Source of the DNA: Paenibacillus xylanilyticus
GTDB taxonomy: Bacteria > Bacillota > Bacilli > Paenibacillales > Paenibacillaceae
Assembly: GCF_013359935.1 (NCBI RefSeq)
Contig: NZ_JABMCB010000202.1
Location: forward strand, 310,001 to 374,000
Direction: 5' to 3'
Length of the DNA stretch: 64,000 nucleotides
Both the position numbers and the translations under genes were made by a program. Below, in pieces: positions 54,611-63,320 of this stretch (position 1 is the stretch's first letter; every line of letters starts with the position of its first letter). Below the pieces are notes generated by a model. That model searched no databases, had not been told where the DNA came from, and was given only the letters and a program-made list of their open reading frames with translations.

Positions 54611-54652
54611 AATTTCTGAAATTTCAAGAATTTCTTATAAGATATTTAGCAA
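54611..54652 (-). promoter_or_regulatory. Shared 42-base regulatory motif, copy upstream of the permease operon
   Basis: Read on the minus strand: TTGCTAAATATCTTATAAGA followed by AATTCTTGAAATTTCAGAAATT. It lies 54 bases upstream of the first permease start and matches the copy at 43953-43994. The AGAAAT direct repeat has the same 18-base period. A TAATAT-like -10 lies a little downstream (GCTAATATAC). Confidence 0.65.
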
Positions 54653-54777
54653 GTGGGCTTTACTACGAAGGTAAAGGTTGATTTATTATCTATTTCAGAA
54701 TGATTAGGACATCAAGAACCCAGTATTGCAAAAATCAATTCAACCGTAAAAAAAGAAAAGCTAAGATTCATGGTTTT

Positions 54778-54843
54778 ATTTAGATATCCATCTAATCGGG
54801 TAACCGAAAGATGTTCTTATCCATTGCGGCAATCGGTACAAGC
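54778..54843. repeat. Interspersed repeat, copy R3 (5' half only)
   Basis: TATTTAGATATCCATCTAAT and GGCAATCGGTACAAG match the first 65 bases of R1 (31279) with few changes, then the similarity ends at the decayed FGE fragment. The hairpin 3' arm is missing. Confidence 0.65.
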
Positions 54844-54850
54844 CATCCCA

Positions 54851-55200
54851 TTAAATTTGATTTGCTGCGCAGCGAAAACCGACATTACCAGAAGAACTGT
54901 CTGGTGTATTCTTATTGCGGACGGCTACTCGGTATCGGTTACAATAAGAATCATGGCACAAATAGGAACCACCTCTCATGGATCGCATATGACCTCCTCT
55001 ATTTCCTAGAGGGTTAATATTAGGCGTTTGCTGATGATAATATGGATTAAACACATCCACACACCATTCCCATACATTGCCCGCCATATTATAAATCCCG
55101 TATCCGTTCGGCTCATATTCATCCACTGGAGCTGTTCCTACTGCCACCAAGGGGTCTGCGCTTTAACGTCCTCCATAAGAACTTCTCCCTCCGAACATGC
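54851..55200 (-). pseudogene. Decayed formylglycine-generating enzyme
   Basis: The minus strand reads EVLMEDVKAQTPWW, which matches the region before PWWLVVEGACW of the intact FGE at 7115, then a frame break and deletion of about 100 codons. It then reads VAVGTAPVDEYEPNGYGIYN and RGGSYLCHDSYCNRYRVAVR to a normal C-terminus (CAANQI). Both catalytic cysteines are still present, but the N-terminal and central parts are missing, so it cannot be active. It lies just upstream of the second glycan operon, so a sulfatase system may once have stood here. Confidence 0.85.
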
Positions 55201-55499
55201 TATAGTTTTATTTTAATTAATTTAGCGGGGTTCGCCCTTACCTTATGAGATTTTTAAAACTGTTGTAAAAAGCTCTCTTTTGGTCCGTTTTCCTTCAACT
55301 TTTCAAACATCATAAAACCGTCGATCATTGATCAACGGTCTCTAAAAATCATTTTTAACTTCATTATTTTCCTAGCATACTTCGATTACGCATCCGTCAC
55401 CAAATCGTTTATCGGAACGCTACAGCTGAAGAGATATCGAAAAACATACGCTGGGAAAACCACTCCCCTTTACATCATTTGTTTTAAACATAATTTCTT
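55201..55499. other. Intergenic region before the CPBP gene stop
   Basis: No gene seen. A weak hairpin ACCGTCGATCA...TGATCAACGGT at about 55317-55341 with TTTT on one side may end the CPBP transcript. Confidence 0.35.
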
Positions 55500-56387
55500 T
55501 CAGTTCTCGGGGAGCTTCATACCATAGTGGTTGCGATTGCGAATAGCACCATACAGCATGGGAATGGTAATCAGAAGGCTGATAATAACCGGAACCATAG
55601 ACCCCTCAAGTCCAAAATCCCCTCCAGTAAGTAGTGAAGGGCCGTTCACTTTTACAATAAACAGACCGACTGAACTGTGTCCAGAAACAGGAATGCCAAG
55701 CAAACCTTCAAGTGCATTCCAGGAAAAATGCAGCCCCATGACAAACCACAGGTTTCGTCTCCACAAATACGCGGCTCCGAGAAGCATACCCGCTTCTAAT
55801 GTTAAGGCGAACGCGCTCCATAATGTTGCTCCTGTATTCCCAAGATGGGCTATTCCAAAGAATAGAGAAGTGACAGCGAGCCCGGCCCAGTTTCCCATCC
55901 ATTTATTGATAGCTTGAAACATTAGTCCACGAAAGATAAGTTCCTCGACAATGGCTGCGCCTAAAGCTGCTTTAATAGAAACGATTAGAACAGTACCCGT
56001 ATCCACACCATTCGCCCATTGAAAGGTGTAACCTCCCAATGAGATAATAATAATAGTGGATAAGGCAATAAAGATAAGCCCGGTTAGTGCTCCCATAACA
56101 GCTTCAACCCCTGCGCCCTTTCTTGATAACTCAGGAATGGACCGACGGGCTATATATTTCATGGTGAGCATATACACCATGATGGCCAGAAAGCCCAACG
56201 TTAATGTCCACAGAAGAGAAACCAAGCCGTGTGATTGCTCTACTAGCGGCCGGATGAACGCATCCACAAGAATTATGCCGATAGCCCCCGCTATCATCCA
56301 GATGATTGGAAAGCGCCAAAATAAACTCCATTTGCTTAATTTCTCATCCATCTGCGAATGTTCTTTACGTGCAGATCTGTTCTTCAT
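55500..56387 (-). CDS. CPBP-family intramembrane protease
   Basis: 295 residues with about seven hydrophobic segments. The three CPBP motifs are present: EELIFRGLMFQ (catalytic Glu pair), FFGIAHLGN and HFSWNALEG (metal-binding His). Such proteins process prenyl-type or bacteriocin-immunity targets; the role here is unknown. The start is uncertain: an internal ATG at 56351 is possible. The NarL-type two-component genes on the same strand lie upstream. Confidence 0.85.
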   Translation of the reverse strand: MKNRSARKEHSQMDEKLSKWSLFWRFPIIWMIAGAIGIILVDAFIRPLVEQSHGLVSLLWTLTLGFLAIMVYMLTMKYIARRSIPELSRKGAGVEAVMGALTGLIFIALSTIIIISLGGYTFQWANGVDTGTVLIVSIKAALGAAIVEELIFRGLMFQAINKWMGNWAGLAVTSLFFGIAHLGNTGATLWSAFALTLEAGMLLGAAYLWRRNLWFVMGLHFSWNALEGLLGIPVSGHSSVGLFIVKVNGPSLLTGGDFGLEGSMVPVIISLLITIPMLYGAIRNRNHYGMKLPEN

Positions 56388-56498
56388 GTCTTGACTCAGC
56401 CCCTCTACGCTTGATGATAGTTTTGAGTATAGGCTGAAAAAGTCATAAAGTGACAGTGCGCTTTGGTCATGATAAAGTCATGTGACTAAACGGCTAAG

Positions 56499-56530
56499 AA
56501 GCCGGCAACTATAAAAATTACCGGCTTTTA
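56499..56530. terminator. Terminator after the NarL-type regulator gene
   Basis: AAGCCGG / CCGGCTT with a 15-base AT-rich loop, T-rich on the minus-strand 3' side, 12 bases after the stop codon at 56541. Confidence 0.7.
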
Positions 56531-56540
56531 GTATGTTGTC

Positions 56541-57185
56541 TTAGTCATTCATGATTCCCGACTCTCTGGCTTTACGGGCTGCTTCTTGTCTTCCCTTAAC
56601 ATTAAGCTTTGAGTAAATCGTTGAAATGTAATTCTTGATCGTGCCTTCACTAAGAAACAAAGCCTCTGCAATATCTTGATTACGCATGCCTGAAGCCAGC
56701 TTTTGCAGTATTTCAATTTCACGGCTACTAAGCCGGTATTCATTATTTTTAATAGCAGATCCCGTATTCATTCTTTTGATCATTTTACTCGCCATCTCCT
56801 GCGAAATTAACGTCCCGCCCGCATGAACCACCCGTATGCCTGCAGCTAGGTCCCTGGGATGGATGGCCTTGAGAAGATAACCTTCTGCTCCATGGCTTAA
56901 TGCCGCCATGACATATTCCACTTCCTGATAGGAGGTCAGCATCATGACTTTGATGATAGGCATTCGCTCTTTGATCAGAGCTGTTGCTTCAACGCCATTC
57001 ATGACTGGCATATTGATATCCATCAATACCATATCGGGCTGAAACTGATAGCAGCCTTGGACTGCTTCTTCCCCATTTTTAGCTAAACCAACGATTTCGA
57101 TATCATCTTCCATGGACAGCACGATATGTAGGCTCTCCAAAATTAATTCCTGATCATCCGCAAGTAATACTCTAATTTTCCCCAT
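56541..57185 (-). CDS. NarL/LuxR-type response regulator
   Basis: 214 residues from the ATG at 57185 (MGKIRVLLADDQELI), with AAAGGAG upstream; the longer open frame overlaps the kinase. Receiver with DD at residues 9-10 and the phosphorylated Asp in MVLMDINMPVMNG. LuxR helix-turn-helix at ~150-205 (LSSREIEILQKLASGMRNQD). Its start overlaps the kinase gene by 14 bases, so they are translationally coupled. Confidence 0.93.
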   Translation of the reverse strand: MGKIRVLLADDQELILESLHIVLSMEDDIEIVGLAKNGEEAVQGCYQFQPDMVLMDINMPVMNGVEATALIKERMPIIKVMMLTSYQEVEYVMAALSHGAEGYLLKAIHPRDLAAGIRVVHAGGTLISQEMASKMIKRMNTGSAIKNNEYRLSSREIEILQKLASGMRNQDIAEALFLSEGTIKNYISTIYSKLNVKGRQEAARKARESGIMND

Positions 57186-58347
57186 GTAGCCCCACTCCTT
57201 TGAGGGGAATTTCACATCTGACTTCAGTAATCGTTTCAGCTCCCACCTCTGATGATACAAACAGGCTGCCCCCCAGCCGCTCCACTCGATGTTTCATCGT
57301 AGTCAACCCGAAGCCATATTCCAATTTGTCAATCGGTTTCCCATTATTTCGAACAACCAAGTGCAGAACGAATTCGGAAAATTGAAGCTCCAGATACAGT
57401 TGAGACGCTTTTCCGTGTTTTAGTGCGTTCGTAATAGACTCCTGGATGACCCGCAGGATCGCCTGCCGTACTTCAAAATGCGTGCGCTGCTCTGTTCCTA
57501 GTACATTTAACGTCAGGAGAATTCCTGTATGTTCCCGAAAATTGGCGACATGAGCCTCAACTTGCCGTACAAGACTCGACTCCTCTTCTTCTCCAATCTC
57601 ATGAACAATACTTCTCATTTCGTCCAGATTTTGTTCAGCCAATGCTCTTAAGCGAATTAACCGTTCCTTAACCTCGGCAGGCTTACGATCCATAAGAGCG
57701 ATGGAAGCATCAAGACTCATAATGATTGAAATAAAGGTATGCCCCAGGGTATCATGAAGTTCCTTGGACATACGATTGCGCTCTTCAAGCAGAGTCATTT
57801 TCTCAATTTCAGCTGCGTAGAGGGTTAACAGCTTATTTTGCTGCTCTACTTCGACCACAAGTTCATTTTTCTGGTAATACGCTTTGGCTACGAAGCTTGC
57901 CCATATGCCAATGAAGCAGAATAACACATTATCTGTCCCGCTACTAAAGGCTTGTTCCCAAGGTAACTTTAAATAAGACTGGAAGATAAAAGGAATGAAT
58001 AGAATTGCGGGAATGATCCAGAGTGTCTGCTTGGTCAATAAGTACCCCATTGTTAGACTCGGCAGCAGATAGTCTGCTTTGGAAGTCAGTTCCGGATGGA
58101 TGACAGAGTTCACATAATAAGAACCTCCCAGCAATAGCTCCGCGATACAAAACCAGACCTTGTTCATCCGCCGTTGAGGAAACCAGAATACCAAAGGAAC
58201 GATAAGCGCTACCATTAGCCAAATGACATTTAACCATGTTTGATTCGACAGGTCACTTTCTGTAAATAGCCGTGATAACAGCAAAATGTAATGGTATAAA
58301 CGAAGAGCAAAAATACCCCAATCCATAAAAGATAATATCTTCCTCAT
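57172..58347 (-). CDS. Sensor histidine kinase, NarL-type (HisKA_3)
   Basis: 391 residues. Five or so membrane segments in residues 1-160, then HisKA_3 with ERNRMSKELHDTLGHTFISI (the phosphorylated His about residue 206) and an ATPase domain (VRNNGKPIDKLEYGFGLTTM). DesK/LiaS-like layout. The signal is unknown; membrane-embedded sensors of this kind often react to envelope stress. Confidence 0.9.
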   Translation of the reverse strand: MRKILSFMDWGIFALRLYHYILLLSRLFTESDLSNQTWLNVIWLMVALIVPLVFWFPQRRMNKVWFCIAELLLGGSYYVNSVIHPELTSKADYLLPSLTMGYLLTKQTLWIIPAILFIPFIFQSYLKLPWEQAFSSGTDNVLFCFIGIWASFVAKAYYQKNELVVEVEQQNKLLTLYAAEIEKMTLLEERNRMSKELHDTLGHTFISIIMSLDASIALMDRKPAEVKERLIRLRALAEQNLDEMRSIVHEIGEEEESSLVRQVEAHVANFREHTGILLTLNVLGTEQRTHFEVRQAILRVIQESITNALKHGKASQLYLELQFSEFVLHLVVRNNGKPIDKLEYGFGLTTMKHRVERLGGSLFVSSEVGAETITEVRCEIPLKGVGLHGEN

Positions 58348-58518
58348 GTCATCATCCTACACTGTTTTTCATTAAAAACATCAGTACCTATGAATCTAGT
58401 GTATCACTTTTGGTTAGTTTGTTTCATTAAAGACGCATATGTTCGTGAACCTGTTGATTAAACAAAGTAGTATAACCAGGAAAAAGTGCTGCTGATAGCT
58501 TGACATTTCGTCAATATG

Positions 58519-58548
58519 AAAAAAACTCCCCTCACTGTAACAGGGGAT
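58519..58548 (-). terminator. Terminator after the VOC gene
   Basis: On the minus strand ATCCCCTG-TTACAGTG-AGGGGAGT is followed by T7. It is 127 bases after the VOC stop and upstream of the kinase start. The remaining bases of this gap (58348-58674) show no gene. Confidence 0.75.
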
Positions 58549-58674
58549 ATTATTCACCTGTCTACCGTATGGGGAGAAAACAACTTTTAGGAATAAGGTC
58601 TTAATGTTGTATAACATTTGGCTCACTGTCACAGAAGAAGTTATCACAATTGTTAAGCTAGATACACTTTCGTA

Positions 58675-59043
58675 TTAGGCTTTACTGTGTAGGGTGACTA
58701 GGTAACCGTCTGGGTCGGCAAATGTAAAAGTTCGACCGAATGGTCCATCTATTGGTGAAGATGTAATCTTTACGCCTGCTGCACTTAGCTTGTCGTGAAT
58801 TTCTTGCGTATTAGGGGCATGAAGCCAGAGAGCGACACCAAGTCCAGGCTGAGTACCTGTACCGAGTTTTGTTTCAGGCAACCGGTCATGAAGAGCAAAT
58901 GCAATAGGCTTTGTTTCAAAGACTACAGCATGAGGTGGACCTGCCTGGGAGCGAATCAGTCCAAGATAGTTTTGATAGAATTCTGCAGAGCTTTCAAGAT
59001 TACTTACTTGAAGTGAAATGAAGTCGGGTCCAATTGCTGACAT
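58675..59043 (-). CDS. VOC-family (glyoxalase-fold) protein
   Basis: 122 residues from the ATG at 59043 (MSAIGPDFISLQVSNLESSA), with AAGGAGG upstream. VSNLESSAEFYQNYLGL and FADPDGYLVTLH are the paired beta-alpha-beta-beta-beta motifs of vicinal oxygen chelate proteins. Such single-domain proteins are often antibiotic-binding or dioxygenase-like; the function is not assignable. Confidence 0.88.
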   Translation of the reverse strand: MSAIGPDFISLQVSNLESSAEFYQNYLGLIRSQAGPPHAVVFETKPIAFALHDRLPETKLGTGTQPGLGVALWLHAPNTQEIHDKLSAAGVKITSSPIDGPFGRTFTFADPDGYLVTLHSKA

Positions 59044-59356
59044 AATGTTAATGTCCTCCTTTGTTATATGGGGTTGTTCACTGCACATGGCAATGGAAGC
59101 ACTTTGTGACCAGACGGCATGACTACAACGTACTATTTGTGTCTAGAAATTTTGTCTCAAATGCCAGGCTCTCTACTCATAACTCTGTCGTAGGTCATTC
59201 GCCATCGCCTCGAAATAAGCATCTTCGAGCCATTCGTTTCATTATAGAGTCATGTTAATAACCTCACTCTCACTTTGGATGTCTTGATTATATAAGCCCC
59301 TCCTGCCAACAGTATGTCAGTAGCGTTCTTTCATTTTCTCGATTTCCTTCTCTTAC

Positions 59357-59495
59357 TCGAGTAATCGGACTATGTTCCCTGCCCCATTTGGACAATCGGT
59401 ACAAGTTCTTGTCCTTGCTTGAGACAAGAATTTGTACCGATAAAATAAAAAAAGCCGCTATAATAGCAACTTCAATGGGAAAATGTTCTTGTCTC
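59357..59495. repeat. Interspersed repeat, copy R2 (full)
   Basis: It contains CGGTACAAGTTCTTGTC (59397-59413) / GACAAGAATTTGTACCG (59423-59439) and AAAAAGCCGCTATAATAGCA, matching R1 at 31279. The fifth pair of the stem is A-T here but C-G in R1, so the base pair is kept while both bases change. It lies between the VOC and DUF2239 genes. Confidence 0.75.
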
Positions 59496-59692
59496 GCCAC
59501 ATGTCGATTAACGCATTTTCATTTATTATTCTTGTTTATTCGAGGATGTAATGAATTAACCTTTGCTCGTAAGCTGAAATTGCGACAAAACACACATGTA
59601 CAACTTCATGCAAACACTAGCCCTCAACAGTGCGGTTTCTCTTAGGCCGCGTCTTTGCATTTATCCCTCTATAACAAACACAAAATTATATT

Positions 59693-59735
59693 TTACCCGG
59701 GTAATATTGACTTTCCATTTCTACCCGGGTAAAAT
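59693..59735 (+). promoter_or_regulatory. DUF2239 promoter with twin TACCCGGGTA operators
   Basis: -35 TTGACT (59707-59712), 17-base spacer, -10 TAAAAT (59730-59735). The perfect palindrome TTACCCGGGTAA (59693-59704) lies just before the -35, and CTACCCGGGTAA (59721-59732) lies in the spacer and -10. Their centres are 28 bases apart. This is a strong repressor-site layout; the repressor is not obvious in the window. Confidence 0.75.
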
Positions 59736-59766
59736 TACTGAGGTATTCAAAAGGAGGATGTACAGA

Positions 59767-60375
59767 ATGAGAGATGATCAAACGAGCGTTTACTACACGG
59801 CATTTTTGGGTATGGGAGTCGTCGCTAGCGGTACGTTACATCACGTTGTTTCTACAGTAAAGGATGCTATGGATGACAGAGACCTCACACAGCTGCTTAT
59901 ATTTGACGATACCACGGGGAAACAAATAGATGTTGATTTTCGTGGGAAGACAGATGACGCGCTCTTACGACTAGGAGAGCAATTTGGTGACTTGTCTGAT
60001 AAGGAAATGAATCACCAGCCTACACGGCGGGTTGGTCGACCTAAACTGGGGGTTGTATCTGGTGAGGTTACGTTATTGCCAAGGGATTGGGAATGGCTAA
60101 AGAGTCAACCTGGAGGAGCATCGGTAACATTACGAAAACTCGTTGGTGAGGCTCGCCGTTCTGGAGGAAAACAGAGTAGGATACGAGAGTCACAAGAGGC
60201 AACATATAATTTTATGACAGCTATGGCTGGGAACTTCCAACAATATGAAGAAGCTCTGCGGGCACTGTATGCTGGTGATTTGGATCGTTTTTACCACTTC
60301 ATCAATGATTGGACACCTGATATCAGAAACTATATCAAAAAATTAGCCTCTAATGCATTCCCTGAAAGGGACTAA
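59767..60375 (+). CDS. DUF2239-family protein
   Basis: 202 residues from the ATG at 59767 (MRDDQTSVYYTAFLG), with AAGGAGG 9 bases upstream; the open frame extends further but without a site. The core GRPKLGVVSGEVTLLPRDWE and QPGGASVTLRKLVGEARR fits DUF2239. It is a soluble helical protein with no catalytic motif known to me. Its tightly repressible promoter suggests an inducible role. Confidence 0.85.
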   Translation: MRDDQTSVYYTAFLGMGVVASGTLHHVVSTVKDAMDDRDLTQLLIFDDTTGKQIDVDFRGKTDDALLRLGEQFGDLSDKEMNHQPTRRVGRPKLGVVSGEVTLLPRDWEWLKSQPGGASVTLRKLVGEARRSGGKQSRIRESQEATYNFMTAMAGNFQQYEEALRALYAGDLDRFYHFINDWTPDIRNYIKKLASNAFPERD

Positions 60376-60578
60376 TAAAAGAGAGTATGTGTAGACATAT
60401 AGAACTAAATTTGGAAATAAAAGAAACTACGAATGGAACCAGACTATGACAGAGTTTAAATCTATTCATTAAATCGAGTCATCACAACACTGTATCGGGC
60501 ATCGGACTGCAGCCGTCGAAGATTCACGCCTTCTGCTTATTAAAGAACTACCGATAACTGAATGGAGAGAAATAAATT

Positions 60579-61487
60579 ATGAACATCCTGAAAGTCAACG
60601 GCGTTGATTTGGCCTATGATAGTTTCGGTAACGAAAACGACGAAGCAATTATCCTTATCTCCGGACTTGGAACTCAGATGATCCGATGGACGATTCCGTT
60701 TTGTCGGATATTAGCAGCGCGAGGCTTTCGCGTGATTCGCTTTGACAATCGAGATGCAGGTTGCTCGTTACACTTTAGTCATTATAAATCGCTGGATTTT
60801 GAAGCACTGGCGACTGCTATCATGTCGGGACAGCGACCGGACATTCCTTACACCCTTGATGACATGTCCAACGACGCTGTCGGACTCCTCGACGCCCTTT
60901 CAATTGATCAGGCACATTTCGTTGGCAGATCGATGGGCGGAATGATCGCCCAGATTGCTGCCAGTGAGTACCCTGAACGGGTTTTATCACTCACCTCTAT
61001 TATGTCTAGTTCCGGTAATCCTACACTTCCGCAAACTCCCCCGGATGTCATGGCGTTGATGACTAAACCGGCGCCGAACCCATTCGAGGATCAAGCAGGA
61101 TTTTTGGCTCACAGCATCTCTTTTGCCAAACGCATTGCCGGCACCGGCTATCCATTTGAAGAAAATGCTTATCGAGCGCTCATTCTGGAGGAAGTCCAGC
61201 GAGCCTACGATCCAGGCAGTGTCGGACGACAAATCGCTGCGATAGCTGTCTCTGGTGACCGCCGTCCGCGGCTGGGGACCATAAAAGTGCCAGCACTTGT
61301 CATTCATGGGATAGACGATCCCCTGTTCGACCCGGCGTGTGGCGAGGACACGGCTTCTGCCATCCCGGGTGCTGAACTAATGTTGGTTAAGGGCATGGGA
61401 CACGACTTGCCGCACCAACTGTACAAAGTAATCGCTGATAGCATAGAACAAACTGCTCGTCGCAATCGACACGTGCTTCCTGAATAG
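60579..61487 (+). CDS. Alpha/beta-hydrolase
   Basis: 302 residues. The nucleophile elbow is FVGRSMGGMIAQIAASEYPE (Ser in GRSMGG). The Asp lies in VIHGIDDPLFDP and the catalytic His in VKGMGHDLPHQLYK. The N-terminal LISGLGTQMIRW is the oxyanion-hole strand of the haloperoxidase/esterase type. Ribosome binding site GGAGAG. Substrate unknown. It follows the DUF2239 gene by 203 bases and might be read from the same promoter. Confidence 0.9.
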   Translation: MNILKVNGVDLAYDSFGNENDEAIILISGLGTQMIRWTIPFCRILAARGFRVIRFDNRDAGCSLHFSHYKSLDFEALATAIMSGQRPDIPYTLDDMSNDAVGLLDALSIDQAHFVGRSMGGMIAQIAASEYPERVLSLTSIMSSSGNPTLPQTPPDVMALMTKPAPNPFEDQAGFLAHSISFAKRIAGTGYPFEENAYRALILEEVQRAYDPGSVGRQIAAIAVSGDRRPRLGTIKVPALVIHGIDDPLFDPACGEDTASAIPGAELMLVKGMGHDLPHQLYKVIADSIEQTARRNRHVLPE

Positions 61488-61924
61488 TAACCACCCGGAT
61501 TCCCGCGGCGCCCAATAGGATTGAGTTAGCCCAAGGGCGAAGCGTTGATCAATTTGCACCCTTCTCGCATACGACCCAGGTGTACCTTATTAGCATTAAA
61601 CTGAGTTCTTACCTTAGGCTAGAAAAAACCGGTCACGGATAAAAAAAATACATTATTGAAGTGAACACTAATATTAACCCGCTTTTATCTCGCCACATGA
61701 GTTCCATCGGTAAAAACACAAAAAAAAGGAAGAACAGCGAAAACTGCTCTTCTCCAAAGAATACCAGCATACTAATTAAAACGTAATGCTAGGTAATTTC
61801 CGCTCAATTTCATTCTCTCTACTTAAATTATACCGATATTTTATATTTTTTTATAGACTGTTTTTTTTGTACTTCCTACACTATACTGCTAAATACAAAT
61901 CTAAAAAAGAAGAGGTGGTATCGT
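61488..61924. other. Intergenic region upstream of arr
   Basis: No gene seen. On the minus strand GAAGAGCAG-TTTTCG-CTGTTCTTC followed by TTTTTTT (61721-61755) is a good intrinsic terminator, but no minus-strand gene ends here; it may be the relic of a lost gene. The rest is AT-rich and probably holds the arr promoter. Confidence 0.55.
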
Positions 61925-62341
61925 ATGGATGACAAAAAAGTTATCTTAGATAAAGGTCCCTTTTTTCATGGTACAAAAGCAGAACTGAAAATTGGCGATT
62001 TATTAGAACCACAATACTTATCAAATTACCAAGAAAAAAAATCTAACCATATATACTTTACTGCTACATTAAATGCTGCCAAATGGGGTGCTGAATTAGC
62101 AAAATCTAATTCAAAAGAAAGAATCTACATTGTAGAACCATTGGGGGATTTTGAAAATGATCCTAACTTAACTGATAAAAGGTTTCCTGGAAATCCAACA
62201 CGCTCATACAGATCTAAATCACCACTTAAAATAATAGCTGAATTAGCTTCGTGGGAAAGACACTCCGATGAAGAGATTAATCATATGATTACATCTTTAA
62301 AAAAGTTAAGTGAAGAAGGAAAAAATGTAATATATGATTAA
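61925..62341 (+). CDS. arr: Rifampin ADP-ribosyltransferase
   Basis: 138 residues, the usual length of Arr (~140). FFHGTKAELKIGDLLEPQYL at the N-terminus, YFTATLNAAKWGAELAKSN in the middle, and the hallmark DPNLTDKRFPGNPTRSYRS. It inactivates rifamycins by ADP-ribosylating the C23 hydroxyl using NAD. Strong ribosome binding site AGAGGTGG. The gene is clearly more AT-rich than the hydrolase gene before it, and it is flanked by sequence without other genes, which suggests separate acquisition. Own terminator downstream. Confidence 0.94.
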   Translation: MDDKKVILDKGPFFHGTKAELKIGDLLEPQYLSNYQEKKSNHIYFTATLNAAKWGAELAKSNSKERIYIVEPLGDFENDPNLTDKRFPGNPTRSYRSKSPLKIIAELASWERHSDEEINHMITSLKKLSEEGKNVIYD

Positions 62342-62383
62342 CCTTCAAATTTAACAGATTCAAGAAAGTCCTTATTCACTTAG

Positions 62384-62414
62384 AGGACGCTTTTAAGCGT
62401 CCTTTTTCTTTTTA
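62384..62414 (+). terminator. Terminator of arr
   Basis: The perfect hairpin AGGACGCTT-TT-AAGCGTCCT followed by TTTTCTTTTT, 43 bases after the stop codon. Confidence 0.85.
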
Positions 62415-62647
62415 GAGCAAAAATCTAGAGGCAATCTCTCACCTCCCCTTGCCAAGCTTTATCAAAGCCTTTAATTCAACTTATATGGTTTGGTTTTTCA
62501 TTTCAAGGTAATTCTTACTACAAGCTATGGGATTATATAGCAGCATGTTCTAGGAACACCACGGAAATATTCATCTCAAGTTCTGCCCCACCTGCCTTTT
62601 GTAGAGAGTCATTTGGTTCAAAATAAGCAGGAAAAGCAATAATACCG

Positions 62648-62659
62648 GACTGTTCAGTC
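62648..62659. promoter_or_regulatory. TetR-type operator-like palindrome
   Basis: GACTGTTCAGTC. A close relative, GACTATACAGTC, lies upstream of the TetR gene at 63321-63332. No gene follows this copy; the gap 62342-62702 is otherwise empty apart from the arr terminator, so its target may have been lost. Confidence 0.45.
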
Positions 62660-62702
62660 TACAATTTTGAAAAATAATAATGAAGCAATGATCGCTTCAT
62701 TA

Positions 62703-63284
62703 TTAGTCTAGGGTAGATAAACTTACCTTGACGTAATCATCCATAACCTTAGGGTCACTCGTCATTTTCGCCAATTGAGTTAAAGAGTGTCTTGCAAAAT
62801 TCAAGTAACGTGCCAAGGCTCGAAGGTCTCGGTCTATCGGGATCTCTCCATTCCCCTGGCCCCGAACCAGAGTTTCATAAAAGGCCTCTTCCAGTGTATT
62901 CAAATCTTTTAATATAAAAGCTCTGATCTCCATGTCATGAGCCATCTGGTCAATAGCAGAAAAAATAATAAAGCATTCCTTTTGCCGGTTCTTATCCATT
63001 AATACCTTTGCCGCTTCATGGAATACATAAGTTATCCCCTGCTTTGCAGATTCGGAGGTCGCTAAGTACTTCATGACTGTGTCACTCTTCTCATTAACGT
63101 AATGCTTCAGCGCAAGGATAAACAAGTCTTTCTTCGTACCATAAGTGTCGTATAAGCTTTGCCGGGCAATACCTAGTCCTTTCAGCAGCTGGGGAAGTGT
63201 GGTTCCTTCATAGCCGTAATGACCGAATACTTCCATAGCTTTATGCAATACTTCTGTCGTATCAAACTCTTTGCTTCTTCCCAA
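62703..63284 (-). CDS. TetR-family regulator
   Basis: 193 residues. The reading frame is open from 63320. The ribosome binding site AAAGGAGG abuts the ATG at 63290, leaving no spacer, whereas the TTG at 63284 (MGRSKEFDTTEVLHKAMEVF) has a 6-base spacer, so TTG is the preferred start. The helix-turn-helix is GTTLPQLLKGLGIARQSLYD. It is closely related in its first half to the TetR at 25311. No adjacent target gene is intact. Confidence 0.85.
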   Translation of the reverse strand: MGRSKEFDTTEVLHKAMEVFGHYGYEGTTLPQLLKGLGIARQSLYDTYGTKKDLFILALKHYVNEKSDTVMKYLATSESAKQGITYVFHEAAKVLMDKNRQKECFIIFSAIDQMAHDMEIRAFILKDLNTLEEAFYETLVRGQGNGEIPIDRDLRALARYLNFARHSLTQLAKMTSDPKVMDDYVKVSLSTLD

Positions 63285-63320
63285 TTTCATCCTCCTTTGA
63301 TCCTCATTATATTTTTTCAA

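Noticed and set aside
58414..58647. 77-residue minus-strand ORF after the VOC gene
   Set aside because: It spans the VOC terminator, has no ribosome binding site, and its composition is non-coding.
60376..60578. Possible small gene between the DUF2239 gene and the hydrolase
   Set aside because: No frame longer than about 30 codons with a ribosome binding site; nothing recognisable.
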